Part shown: one piece after another, positions 35,443 to 50,413 of the stretch | Layout of the letters: every line of letters begins with the position of its first letter | How positions within the stretch are numbered: position 1 is the stretch's first letter | Source: Lobosporangium transversale | Taxonomy: Eukaryota > Mortierellomycota > Mortierellomycetes > Mortierellales > Mortierellaceae | Direction of reading: 5' to 3' | Assembly (NCBI RefSeq): GCF_002105155.1 | Contig: NW_019029005.1 | Location: 372,001-436,000, forward strand | Length of the DNA stretch: 64,000 nt | The notes under the pieces: model-generated | What the model was told of the DNA's origin: nothing | Seen by the model: only the letters and a program-made list of their open reading frames with translations | Databases searched by the model: none | Position numbers and translations under genes: made by a program

Positions 35443-36870
35443 TCATTTTGGAGGCGCTACGTATCCCAGGTCCTCTCCTACCGGGTGCAAAACCTGGGGA
35501 GCTCTAGCAGATTTGGAATCTGAAAAAGCGCTGCCAGAAGAGTCACGGATACTTTGTGGTCCTGAAAGACGGTTTGTGTTCTGCATACTGAGTCTTTGGT
35601 CTTTTGAGCTTTTAGGAGACATGTCATCGTATGGTGTTTTGTAAGGGTATGGAGAATTTGCAGACGAAGTTGATGCAGGGGGTGATAGCGGAGGTGCATA
35701 GCTGGATCTTTGAGAATATTGATCGTGGTATGCTAATTTCTCTTGTTGTTGAGCTGGAGAATATTGCGGCGAATATTGCTGCTGTTGAAACTGGAGGTGT
35801 TGTGGCGAATACTGCTGCTGTTCCTGGTACTGAGCCCTTGGTATTGTACAGGCGGCCACGGGATGACCTTTGCACCGATATCTGGTGGTGCTTCATAGCC
35901 TGCAGGTGGTGGTATTTTATACGGGTCCACAAAAGTTTGTGGACTATAAGCGTTCTCTTCGAGCGGCATACCAGCACCAGACAAAGGCCTCGCAGCTGCC
36001 GGGTCCATATAGCCAGCGAGAGGGTCCCAATAGCCAGACATTGTATTAGCGCCTCCTGGTAAAGGATGCTCTCCTGGCAACGGATGTCCATACATTGCTC
36101 CAGCGCCTGCTCCAGCTATTGCTCCTACTCCAGGTTCAACTGCATAGTATGGGTCTTGTCCTACTCCACCAAGGCCGTTTGTAGCTGCGAGATGATTTGA
36201 CGTTTGTACCATTGGCCCCATAGAATATCGATTATCTGGATAATGATGAGCCTCAGGCTCACTATCATCCACCATGTTTACGTTAGTGTAACGCTGCTGC
36301 TGACGGTTTCCTGTGCGAGGCCCTGCAATATAGCCAAGACCATCATCATAGTCGTCATTTGAAGATGAATGCTTTCCTCCACCTGCACCTCCGCTTCCTC
36401 CTACTTTGTCTCCATTAGACACTGGATCTTTCTTCGCAGCCCGTTTCTTGCGCCTTATTATGATGAAGGCAGCAATACATCCTATTAAGACCACCACCCC
36501 ACCTACAGCACCTCCGATGATAGGCCCTAGATTGGTTTTGTCATCCCATGGGTTGGATCTACGGAAGGGGACGCGGATGGGTCTGAAGTATAATTCTGAA
36601 CCCATTCATCACGAGCGACATTATAGACGATGGGGATATTATTGTGCATAGTGATGTCTCTTTTGTCTCCGCTTGAGCCACCCCAGGCAATAAACTGACC
36701 CTGTGGAAAGCACATGACATTCGAGTACGAGGAGTGCTGGCTGGTGAGCCGGCTTTCCATTGTCCAGTAGTAACATCCAGGATGTGAATATCTGAAAAGA
36801 AGGTCGTGTTGTCTAGTGAGCCTCCAAAGAGCACGATCTTTGACCCATCGTCAGCTGAAAATGTACGTCA

Positions 36871-36901
<31 letters not shown>

Positions 36902-38099
36902 TTAGGCATTGTTGTTGTTTGTGTTAGTTGTTGATATTGGCCTTAACATACAAATAAGGCTAAATAAATAAATAAAAAAAAGTGAAAGAGAAGGTGCAAA
37001 AGTTTCTTGCCGTTCAAACTTACAAGCTGCAACACAATGATCCAATCGACGTGGAATACTGCCTGAAGTTCTCTATTGTAGCACAAAGGGGGGCGAGGGA
37101 ACATGGGATGCATGCATGGGAACCATTGTTAGCATAATCTTTGCCCCATTTCGCGGGAAAAAAAATAGGGCGAAGAGATTTTTTTTTTTTTTTTTTTTTT
37201 TTGTTTGTTTGTGTTTGTTTACCATGGGTTGCCTCCAAGATTGGGATTTAGGATCATATTCACTCAACGATTGCAAACCAAGTCCATCTGGGTTTGAAGG
37301 CGGTGCTCGCGACCCTCCAAAGGTCAAGACGGTTTTTCGAACACTTGACCAGATAGCGGCCACATCCGTAAGGGATGCAGTCTGGGCCGCTTCACTCTGC
37401 AGCGAGACAATCGACCGGTTTGAAGGGTCAAAAACCATCAATGCATTGTAGATCCCACCAGTCCAGTAACCTCCAACGATATAGACTAGTCCTGTATCTG
37501 GATCTGACACTGCAGTATGACCCTCCAATGCTGTATATGGATTGCTGTTGATGTTGCGCTCACTGGGACAGATGACCATACTCTTGATTCCAGATCATAG
37601 GCGTTAAAGAAAGGCTGGGTTGCGGCACCTTGAAAGGCGCCTCCGATTAACAACAGATAACCTTGTTTCCCTCCACCAAGGCCTGCAGAATGCTGAGGTG
37701 CCACCCTTACCATTGCATGATGGGTGACCGAGGGTCCATCCGGGAGCATGGACCATGCGGGTGCGGATGTAGGCCAGGATTTGGACAAATCAAGTGACTG
37801 GAACTGAGAACTGTATGATTGAATCGAGAACCACCTTGGATATAAAGCGAATCACCACTCTGAGCAAAGGCCATGCGTCGACGACCAATTGGGCCTTCGC
37901 TCTGGGCCTCAGTAAGAGGGATGAAAGACAGAAAAGCTGAAAGCACAACAGTTATGGCGAGAAGGAAGAAGTAGGAGAAAGAGGGAGATGAGGAGTGGGT
38001 TGCTACGGCACTGTGGACGCGACAATGATAAGGGTGGCCATGACTATGGTGCCTCTGTGGTGGTGCAACAGAGTAGCAAGAAGCACAGCTCTCTTTCAT
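35443..38099 (-). CDS. Kelch-repeat single-pass membrane protein 2
   Basis: Second member of the same surface-protein type as the gene at 26254-28351. The ATG at 38099 opens a basic stretch then a signal anchor (FFLLAITVVLSAFLSFIPL, EAQ). Blades include GDSLYIQGGSRF, GYLLLIGGAFQG with QPFFNAYDLES, GLVYIVGGYWTGGIYNAL with MVFDPSNRS, KTVLTFGGSRAPPSN with SEYDPKSQSWRQ, SKIVLFGGSLDNT with IHILDVTTGQWKAG, and QFIAWGGSSGDK with PIVYNVARDEW. The transmembrane helix at about 36520-36450 is GPIIGGAVGGVVVLIGCIAA followed by IRRKKRAAKK. The tail is Pro/Gly/Tyr/Gln-rich and ends at 35443 (LGYVAPPK). Introns near 37235-37075 and 37030-36856 carry long A or T runs. Frame changes of one base are required near 37830, 37570, 36740, 36560 and 35860. 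Confidence 0.85.
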
Positions 38100-38342
38100 T
38101 CTTAAAGAGCAATATGTATATATGGTGGGAATGTCAAAATAAGAAAATGCAGCCTCGAGCAATAGCACTTCGATTATCTACTGTCTGCTGTTAAAGTTTA
38201 TGTTATAGAGTCATCGACTGGAATGCACAAAAAAAAAGGAATCGAGATGTAATGATGAGAAAGAAAGCAGGAGTAATGTAAAGAAGAAAGATGAGGGGTG
38301 AGAGAAGAAGAGAGAGGAAGAGCCACAGGGACCACTTGCTTT

Positions 38343-38377
<35 letters not shown>

Positions 38378-38886
38378 CCTCGCTGACCACACAGGGCAAG
38401 AATGCTCCTAGACTTAAAGTCGGTTGGCATGCTTGACCACTCTCGCCCCCATTTTCTCTCTTTTTTTTTTTTTTTTTTTTTTTTTGCCTCTTGCTCTGTT
38501 ACTCATGGATCTGCACAATGAAGCAGACAAGCAGACATGCAATGAAGGGCTTTGACGCAAAAAAACCCAAAAAATAAAAAGAAGGGTAGTCATGCAAAAC
38601 AAAAGCCGAACACGCGCCCTTGTAGCTTGTACACTTGTACTCTTGTACCCAAAATAGAATTCGTAGAATCTGTAAATCTGTGCCTGGCCATCTTTATTAT
38701 CCATGACGGCACTCCCACCACATCATATATATTTCTCGTTCTTTTTATATATATATTTATTATTACTTTACTCGTCTCTACATTAGGTGTTTGTACAATT
38801 AAAAAAAAAAAAAAAGAAAAAGAAAAAGAAAAAGAAAAAAAGTCTATATAAAGGTCTATAATGATCTATTCGATTTGCTTGTTTAT
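38100..38886. other. Intergenic: kelch-2 promoter and C2H2 3' flank
   Basis: Non-coding; T-runs at 38345-38373 and 38460-38485, and an AAAAAG repeat at 38812-38841. Holds the kelch-2 promoter. Confidence 0.5.
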
Positions 38887-41354
<2,468 letters not shown>

Positions 41355-43297
41355 TGGCGTTACAAGTAATCAATAGGGGTTATTGTTGTTGGTACTGGTG
41401 TTGGTACTGGTGCTGGTATTGTTGTCGTGATCTTGATCGTTATTGTTATTCGGTATTAGTGATATTTTTTATTGTCAGGTGTTACAAGTAAAAGGCGCAG
41501 ATGAAAATGGGAAGGATGATGTTCGACAAAAGATTGGAGAACAGGGTCAAGAAGAAGTAATAAATTTAAGGGTCAAAAAAAAAGGAGGTGATGGTGGAAC
41601 CAGGTACAAAGAAAGGGTCGTGGACTCGAATGCTTCCTGTGCGCACGGGCAATTGGCAACACAGGGAGGAAAAAAAAAAAAAAAAAAAAAAAAAAGTGGG
41701 GAAAAAAACAATAATAATAATAAAATATAAAAAGAGACTGTTGCAGACACTCGGTTCAAAAGGAAGAAGAGAAAGAGAGAAGAACAAGGGAAGAAAATGG
41801 GGACAATGAGGAACTATACAGTTTTAGAAAAGAAATAAATGAAACAGAGTGAAGTGAAGTGAAGTAAAGGAATAAAGGAATGGAGTGAAGGAATGAAGGT
41901 GTGAAGGAATGAATAAAACAGTGATGGAGTGTGAAATGAATGAGGTGTGACAAGCAGGGTCTAATGGAATGACCAACAGAGCGATCAGAGAGACACGAAG
42001 ACGAGGACAACAGAAACCAAGTGTAAAGAGAAGAGAAAGAGAGAGAAAGAGAGAAAACGGAATGGGGAGGAAGAAAAGAGAAAGAGCAAAGTGTAGATGT
42101 AAAATAAGATCCTACTTTGACTCAATCCTTGAAGATTTGTTTGTGTGTGTTTCTGCTGGTAAAAAAAATAATAATAAACAAGTTTATATATACAAACGAC
42201 TGTGATAGAGTTGAGCAGGAAAAGAACCAAAGTGAGTCGGATGAAGTGAATAATACATGTATAATAGAAAAATAGTGTTTTCCACGATTGATCCGTCTGC
42301 TCCTTTGCTCTTCTTGCTTGATTTGTTTTGCGCTGTAGGAGTTGCGTGCGCATTATAACATCCTGTGTATTATATAATACAATCGAGGCACTTATTCTAT
42401 TGCTTTCCATGTTCTTTTTTTTTTTTTTTTTTTTAGTATGATTCCTTGAGGGTATACACAAAAGCTATTACATGTAGGCTATTATAGATCCATTCATTTG
42501 TGTGCATGGATGCCAATCCCATTTGCAAGGTTTTCTTTTTGTTCTTTTTTGTTGTCCGCGAACAATAAAAAAAAAAAAAAAAAAAAAAAGAAGCAAGGGT
42601 TCTCTTTGTATTTCATGGCAAATAAAAGAGGCGGGATTTGCTGAAACCTCTTTTGTATTTTTGATTGTATTAGGATCGAGATTATTTTTGTATTAGAATC
42701 GAGATTTGTGTACAAACAGCATGTTGATCGGAAGAGTCATTGAATCGAGACTCTTTCAGGTACAACCTCTGGAATAAGACGAAACAACTGAGTGGAAGGA
42801 TAATATTTGTGAAAGGATAATATAGCGGATCAATTCATTTATACTATATTTATATATTAGAATTGGTTGGGTTTGCACAGATGGTGGGTATTTAATACAT
42901 ACACCACAAGAGAGCCAGAACTCTATACATACACGGATGAAAAACTTTTTTTTTATTCTCTTTCTCTCTTTCTCTCTCTGTCTCTCTCTTCCTTTCTTTC
43001 TCTCCCAGCAAACCACTGGATAGGCATGTCTTCTTTTCTTCAGCCAGTGTGGTCAACGTACATCGATGCTGCATAGATTCCCTGCACGACTCCAACTTCC
43101 TCTTTGTTTATTCTCGTTTAGAATTTTTACCGTTGAATTATATATTTATTTTTGCATTCCGTTTTGAGGAATAGTCCGTAAAAAAACTTTTTTTTGTTTA
43201 TGTTTATTTGAGTGCAATTGTTTTGTTTGTCAAATCAACAAAAACACAGACGCACGCAGGCGCACAATATGCAGCTCGCTTGAGCCACGAGGACATC

Positions 43298-43330
<33 letters not shown>

Positions 43331-44442
43331 CTGTTTGACTGCATGAGGAATGATGAATTACAAGGTTGTGCGCTGCTCTCGGCACGGTAAAAAGCATTTC
43401 CATACACATCCAGATCACTCCTAGTCTAACAAAAGAGACGATCTTCGTCATGTTCCTGAAAAGAATAAATAATAGTGGTAATAATAATAATAATAAAAAA
43501 AAAAGGGGGGGGGAGGAAGAAGGGGCACGACTTTCTTTACCGCTTGATCGATTCTGTCCAAAGGGGTAGAAAGGAGAGGAAGACATGGGAAAGAGGCGAG
43601 AGAAGGATAAAATATATAATAACATTTGTAATATAATAATGAATACGAAATATACAGGGGGACAATGTCTGCAGTATTTTTATATATAAAAATATACACG
43701 CAGAGGACTACACAACGGATACAGAAGGTGTATACATCTTCACCTGTGGCATGACGTGCAATGCTCACTGTGATACAATCCTGTGCATACATGGGGTCGG
43801 GAAGTTGTCCATGTCCAAATTCTTTTTTTTTCTTTTTTTTTTTTTTTTTTTTTTTTTTTTGGAAGTTGTGTTTCCAGACAGATCTTCAAGATTAATAAGG
43901 ATCAACATCCCTCCTCCCCTCTTCCCCCAAAAAAAAAAAAAAAAAAAAAACATGTACAACAGCAACCTTTAGTATAGAGCCCTTTGTATCTCAATCTTTC
44001 CTCACTAAAGGCAACAACGTTTTGAAATAAACAAAACGTGGTCAAATGGACCATGACACAAAATTCAAGGCAAAAATAAACAGACAAAGGCGTTACTTGA
44101 TCAAATGATGAGATTACTGTTCGTGAGATGCTTTTTCCTTTTTCTTTCTCTTTCAAAAAACATGTATTACATATACTTATTGTCCTGTTTAAATGATTAG
44201 TGAATGATTAGTGAATAAAAGGTGATCATGATAGAAGTGTATAGACATTGACATGCGAATTATTCATTTCAGACATTAATCTTTGAAGCAAAAGGTCAAA
44301 ATTGAATTCTCATCACAGTGGTCTCAAAAAAATATTACAGTTCTCACCCATTGCTCCTTCATAGCTCTATGCAGATGCATGCATCCGAGCCCAGATGGGT
44401 TATTGTGCTTTCTACATGAAGATTATAAAAGCTTGGTCCGTT

Positions 44443-44479
<37 letters not shown>

Positions 44480-46291
44480 CTTTTCTCTCAGCCTTGTATA
44501 TACAGTAGTTGTTGTTGTCATGTTTTATCATTAGTATTTATATAAAAATGTAATTTAAAATTAAAAGTTAATACTTCTTTAAATATAATATAGACAGCAT
44601 GTTCTTGTAAAGACATTCGAATATTCATCTCCATTCATACTCAATATACTCATGCCCATGCTCTTGCTCATACCCATGCTCATGCTCTTGATCAAGTCTT
44701 CACTGGTAAATCCTATCGTCTTTATTTTATTTTTTATTTTTATTTTTTACTTAAAAGAATAAAAATAATTATAAATCCATGATCATGATCATGACCATAA
44801 GCCGTACTCAGAGATTTACACATGACGCTAATCCACAGCGATTTCTGAATATAAAGCGATGATACGCGTTGATTAAAAAAAAGAAGGTAAGAATGAGAAT
44901 TCCTTTTTTTTAAGCGCGTAGTAAAACCTGCTAACGCAATAATTCTTTCCTTTTTTTTTTTTTTTCTTTTTTTTTTTAAACAAGTAAAACGGAAACACTT
45001 CGTCTCAGAGACAAGGCGTTTATGCTAATCGCGTGCTTAGACTTGAAGAACATCCCATCAAAAGTCGGACTAAATATATAGCTCATGTACACATTGACCT
45101 CTCCTTTATTTCTTCTTTCATCTTGGCTTTATTACGGTCCTTTTTTAGACTGGGCAACGCCCGAGACAACAAAAACAAGGTCTGATCGATCAAGGTGGTA
45201 TATGCGGTGTAATAAACTATGTTTAATATCAACTGTATAGTATATTTATATAATATCTTTTAAAATATACGTAAGATTATATTGACTTGTTCATGGCACT
45301 GGATAATGATTGGATTACTTCCTGTGCTTATTCATCAATCATCCTTCTCCATTTTGATTCTAATCCAATTGCTGTTTGCCCATTTTTTCCTTCATTGCTC
45401 TTTCACCTCTTTCTATGCCTCGCTCTCCATCTCATTACCTTAACAAACCAGATCAACAACCATCAAATATCCTCAATACTAAAATACAGCGAACGCGCCA
45501 TCCTATATGTCAATTAACGTTATTTGATTTTGATTTTGATTTTGTTTTTATATTTATTTTTATTTTTTATTTTTTATTTTTTTGACATATTGGAGCAGCT
45601 AAAGCATTATGAGTTGTATTAGGAGAGTTAATATTTAGGGAACTGATGGTGATAGTATAAAATATACAGATGTAAAAAGGCATGGCCTCCACATCTTTCA
45701 ACAATATTTTGAGAGAAGGCGCTATTGAATAGCCACTCTTGACTATTAAACTGGCTATCATATGCATATATATATATATATATATATATACTTGCTTAGG
45801 CGTCAACTCAATCATCTTCATTTTTTTTTTTTTTTTTTTTTTTTACAGTTTTCTGTTGTTTTATTGGTAAATTAAGATCATATTCATATCAGAGAGCCAT
45901 CAACATCATCGTCATCAATTACCAACCATAATCTCCATCGTTCGTCGTTAGCTTCTTTTCTTTTTCTTTTTTCTTTATTTTGTCTTATGTCATCTCCATT
46001 CGGGTGCTCCTCTGCTTGAACTCTTATGTGATGTCTTTATTTCGCTTTCAATCACTTTTATTTTTATTCACGTATATGTAATATTTAATATTCATATAAA
46101 TAAAAAGATAAAGTAAATAAATTAAAATAATTAAAAATATAAGCTCAAATTATGGTTAGATGAATGACATCTACTTCGTCAGAAAGTCGAGTCCATAGCA
46201 TGGATTGATCTTTGGCCAGGTTTTGAGACTTGGAGTAACATGTATATATACTATTATACAATCAACAGAACTGATCAATACCGCTTTGACA

Positions 46292-46325
<34 letters not shown>

Positions 46326-47110
46326 TCAAGTATGATTGAGAATAGACGATGTAATCGGACAAGATGTAAAATCAAGACAGAAGTTGGCCATTGTGCAGAT
46401 TACCAGTAAGACACTCCTTTCCCTTGATCGTATTTTTTTTTTTTTTTGAAAGCCAGCTTAGCTCAAGCAATGTTTTATTTTTTATTTTATTTTATTTTAT
46501 TTTATTTTTTTTGGCTCAAGCTCCCAGGGACCGCCTTGTCTCTTTCCTCACAAAAGTGCTCACCATCGCCATGGTTTTATTTTATATATATATATTACCA
46601 ATGATCTCTGGAATACATACAGCAGAAAGATTAAAGTATATCCAATGAGTTAATCGGATAATTTCCATCCCTATCATCGACTGGACAAGGCATGCTTTGC
46701 TGATTGCTAATTCTTTTTTTTTTTTTTTTTTTTTTTTTTACAGCTTGTATGCAAAAAGTAAACACTTATTGCTATGGTATTCTATATATATGTATTATAT
46801 ATACAATATATATATTATTGAGTATTCTTCAATAACCTGTCATCTTTTTATTACTGTTCAACTCGGACATTGATTTGATAACTTCTTGGTTATTCCAAAA
46901 AAAAAAAAAAAAAAAAAAAAGTGCTTGAACGCGACAAATTTCTATTTATTTGTTTACCTATTTCTGCTATGAAATATTATATATGTATAATATACGAGTT
47001 AGGAGGATATTGGTCGTAATGAGAAGATACGGGAAAAAAAAAAAAAAAAAAAAAAAAAAAAGCGCGAAGGAAAAGGGCAGATGGTTGTTTTTTATTTGTT
47101 TGTTTACCAT

Positions 47111-47150
<40 letters not shown>

Positions 47151-48759
47151 CTCCTTCCGGAGTACAAAGTAAACATATTAGAGTCGCCACGTTTTTTTTT
47201 TTTTTTTTTTTTTTTGAGACAAAGACAGAGAGTAAAGAATGACATGCTCCTTTTCTCTCATACCTCTATTATATATAATCATCTCTTCCCATAGTGTCTA
47301 AAAAAGCAAAACCCTGCTTCCATCTTCTCCCTTGTCTTTATACATGTATAAATATAATATATATATATATATATATTTAACAAATGCGATGATACTGCGC
47401 AACGGGCAACTTTCCAAAGTCTTTTCATGTTTATAAACTATATGCTATTATTTGAAGATGTATACTATATATAATATATATATTTATATAATGTTTAATA
47501 TGATTATTATTTTTAAAGTTTCTAGGTATCAGGTATCAGATCCCATATCGCACAGGGCGCCTTTTTAAAGGTGCGAGCTTTTGGCATTCATTTTATACAT
47601 GTCTCGGTGCTAAGCAGAAAGGCGGGGTTTCATGAGGTTTGAAGGTGGAAGTCTCCTCTAGCATTCTTTAATATGATTTTGAAAAAGAAAAAAAGAAGAG
47701 TATATTTTTATAATAAATATATATAATAATAAAACTAAAATTAAAATTAAAATCCTTTTGAAAAAACTAGATCCATGTAGCTCTTAACGTCCTCCCGCTC
47801 TTATACTCTCCCATCCCGCCTTCGCCTCCCTTTGGTCCCTTCTTACCTTCCTCCTTCCCCAATTCTTTTTGTCAACTATGCCTTAAATGGGTAGGAACTA
47901 TTATGTATATATATTTATGTTATACGTAGACGAGTTCAATATTATTCAAACGTATATTTTGTTGCACGTCATGTAAGAAGGATGGTGGTACAAAAACAAA
48001 AACACGTTTTTCGATGCATGAAAAAAAAAAAAAAAAAAAAAAAAAAAACGCGAGTGCTCACTAGGAAGGAATGTTTTCTCGAATATCCTCATGATGCGCG
48101 AAAATAAAACAAGCATTCTTAAATTCCTATACGTAAACATTTCCAACCAAGACTGTGGCGGAGGCTGAGGCTGAGGCTTAGATGAGCTGCCTTTAATATA
48201 TACATGTATTATAATATATATATACATCTATGTTTTCATCTACACTATATGATAGAACTCAGAATTGGACAAGTTGTTGTAGAAACGGGCTTGGTTCCGT
48301 AGACGGTCCGATTTATGATTGGATAGGGTTACTTGTATTGATGCCACTATTACGCGTATGTATTTGTTATTTTATATTCTACAAATATAATATACTATAA
48401 ACTAGATGTAATTTGAAATAGGAATGTGCAATAAAAAAACCCGTCAAGGGCAATGCTTAAAGTTTAATACCATACCTGGTTGGGTCACTTGACGTTGCTG
48501 CACTTTTTCACAAACTACAATGTTCAGCAGCCAAGCTCGTGAACAAGAAAGAAATCAAGGCAACAATGGATAATTTACACCTCTTTTTGTAAGTGTCTCG
48601 TTTTTTTTATTCATGAGGACTCTTGGCGTGTTACTTAGATAATTGTCTCATTTTTTACTTTTCGTCTTGTTCCTCCTTGTCATTGTTATTGTTTCTTGAC
48701 TCAGTTTAGGGCTGTAAACTATATACTCGATTTGCCATCGCGTGCACTCCCAGGAATGA
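41355..48759. other. 7.4 kb gene-poor AT-rich region
   Basis: No supported protein gene or RNA gene. The left 150 bases contain a GTTGGTACTGGTG-type repeat (41388-41425) in the C2H2 gene's leader. The rest is AT-rich with many homopolymers over 18 bases (41668-41695, 42417-42434, 42567-42589, 43301-43330, 43830-43860, 43928-43950, 44443-44473, 45820-45844, 46292-46323, 46712-46739, 46897-46920, 47034-47061, 47115-47146, 47192-47215, 48019-48048), a (TA)n stretch at 45765-45790, and a Met/Leu-less CATGCTC-type repeat at 44640-44695. A hairpin-like GCGCCTTT...AAAGGTGC occurs at 47558-47576. Open frames here run through homopolymers and are not convincing. Confidence 0.55.
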
Positions 48760-49811
48760 GCAACGAAACGTTTTTCCTTGATTAAGAATGGATGTGCAGC
48801 AGGACAAGTTGACTTACCTCAGTCCCAAGTCATGCTTTGCTTGGAGTTGTCCCGTGAACTCTCGAGGACTGGTCGAGTGACAGCCCAGCTATTTAATGAC
48901 TCTGCTTGCGCATTTATCATGTTGCTCTATCAAAATCTGTAAGTTGCTTTATCAAATTTTCAAAGTTATTCATAATGCATCTTATTCTTATCACAACCTT
49001 TGATACTCACATGTGCAATCATAGGGTTGCAAGGCTCGTTAAGAAGAGGCTGCCATCAAATGAAGAATATGAAGATACTTTTGCCCATACTACATTTGTT
49101 CCCTCGAGACTCTGATTATGAATTCGGATGGGCAAACGAAATCAATGAAGGCTCACAGGCTAGAAGGATAGATGGCTTTAAGCCTGATGGTTATCTTCGA
49201 AAATGGCATGCCAAAGTGTGTGTCGTGGAGATCAAATGTCCAAGAGAGGTATCTTCCGGCAGGAAGTATATTGAAGATCTGTGGAAGATAGCTAACCTCT
49301 GTAAAGATGAGGTAGATGATACCTACATAATCTTCGGGGCATAGCTAAGATGACGGTGATTCAATTATTTGGTAATGATCCTTTTCTTTTTCTTTTTATT
49401 TTATTTTATTTTATTTCTTTTCCTTTGTACTCATTAATGTTCGCCTTCGGTACTAACCTTTGTGGAACTTTGAAATCACAGTCACCAGCTACAGTATATG
49501 CCATGGAGTACAAGGAAGGGCTGTATCATTGGTCAGCCATAGGAACAAGTTATTTACCTTGGACCGACATAATTTTGGTAGGATTTTGCAATGTTTGGAG
49601 CTGCTTGAGAGTTTGAAGGTAAGCTCCCAATTCCCTATACTTTGTTATCATAATCATGAGCAACGTCTTAATTTTTTGTTTTTTGTTTTGGCAGGCATAT
49701 TTGGATGAAATATGTTTACCTTCAACTCCTCCACGAGATTCGGACGATGTTCCCATGGGAAAACCTACGAAAATTAGTCCAACGCAAAGGCCCATTCTTT
49801 TAAGATTGTAA
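48760..49811 (+). pseudogene. PD-(D/E)XK nuclease-like gene, fragmentary
   Basis: Resembles the large, repetitive fungal family of proteins with a restriction-endonuclease-like fold. First exon (frame open from about 48760, no clear ATG) includes SQVMLCLELSRELSRTGRVT and ends at GTAAGT (48939). The exon from 49024 has VKKRLPSNEEYEDTFAHTTF, then after a one-base shift near 49105 DYEFGWANEINEGSQARRID, GFKPDGYLRKW and VCVVEIKCPREVSSGRKYIE. The Asp of DG and the Glu-x-Lys of VEIK fit the PD-(D/E)XK active site. An intron at 49374-49481 and another at 49621-49694 have GT-AG ends; then YAMEYKEGLYHWSAIGTSY, RILQCLELLESLK and AYLDEICLPSTPPRDS, stop at 49811. The missing start and shifts at 49105, 49341 and 49560 suggest a decaying copy, though assembly indels are common in this window. 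Confidence 0.55.
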
Positions 49812-50036
49812 GAAGGGTCACAGTTGTAGGTAGTTTACTATGGTTGATAATACATGCAGCTGATTAGGCTCGTTTACTGTATGGATTGCTCTTTGTCTTT
49901 AAAGATTTAATATTGGCGCTAATAAATGAATATTCAGAAAGTTTACAAAACATGGGATATGCACCCATTCTCTAATAATTGCATGTTTGACCTGTAAAAC
50001 ACACTCATTCATTTCTTCTTATTCACGGCATCAAGC

Positions 50037-50067
<31 letters not shown>

Positions 50068-50325
50068 ATTTATACTTCAATGAATAAATAATGTATATAT
50101 AGCCCGTTTCATTTGTCATATACCTTATATTTTTTGAATACTTTCGAGTGTATTGGCAGCCAATTGGCTCGCTTGTTGCGAGTATTGTTGCAAGTCCGTC
50201 ACGCAGTGAAATGCCACCAGAACAATTCAATCATCGTTTTTACATTAAAAATATAAGGTATCATGACCAAATGAAATTGGCGATATGTACAAAGATTCAA
50301 GATCCATTTTTTTATGCTTGACTTT

Positions 50326-50358
<33 letters not shown>

Positions 50359-50413
50359 GAGTGTTGTTATCTTGTTAAGAAAAAAAAAAAAAAAAAAAAA
50401 CCATAGGGCAAAA
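49812..50413. other. Intergenic
   Basis: AT-rich 3' flanks of two convergent genes, with runs at 50038-50063 (A), 50329-50354 (T) and 50382-50400 (A). No gene seen. Confidence 0.5.

Noticed and set aside
43208-43972. Several Phe- or Lys-rich open frames around 43.2-44.0 kb
   Set aside because: All pass through 20-30 base T or A homopolymers; composition is explained by the runs.
47558-47576. GCGCCTTT...AAAGGTGC hairpin as a structured RNA gene
   Set aside because: Short and isolated; no neighbouring conserved elements that would define an RNA family.
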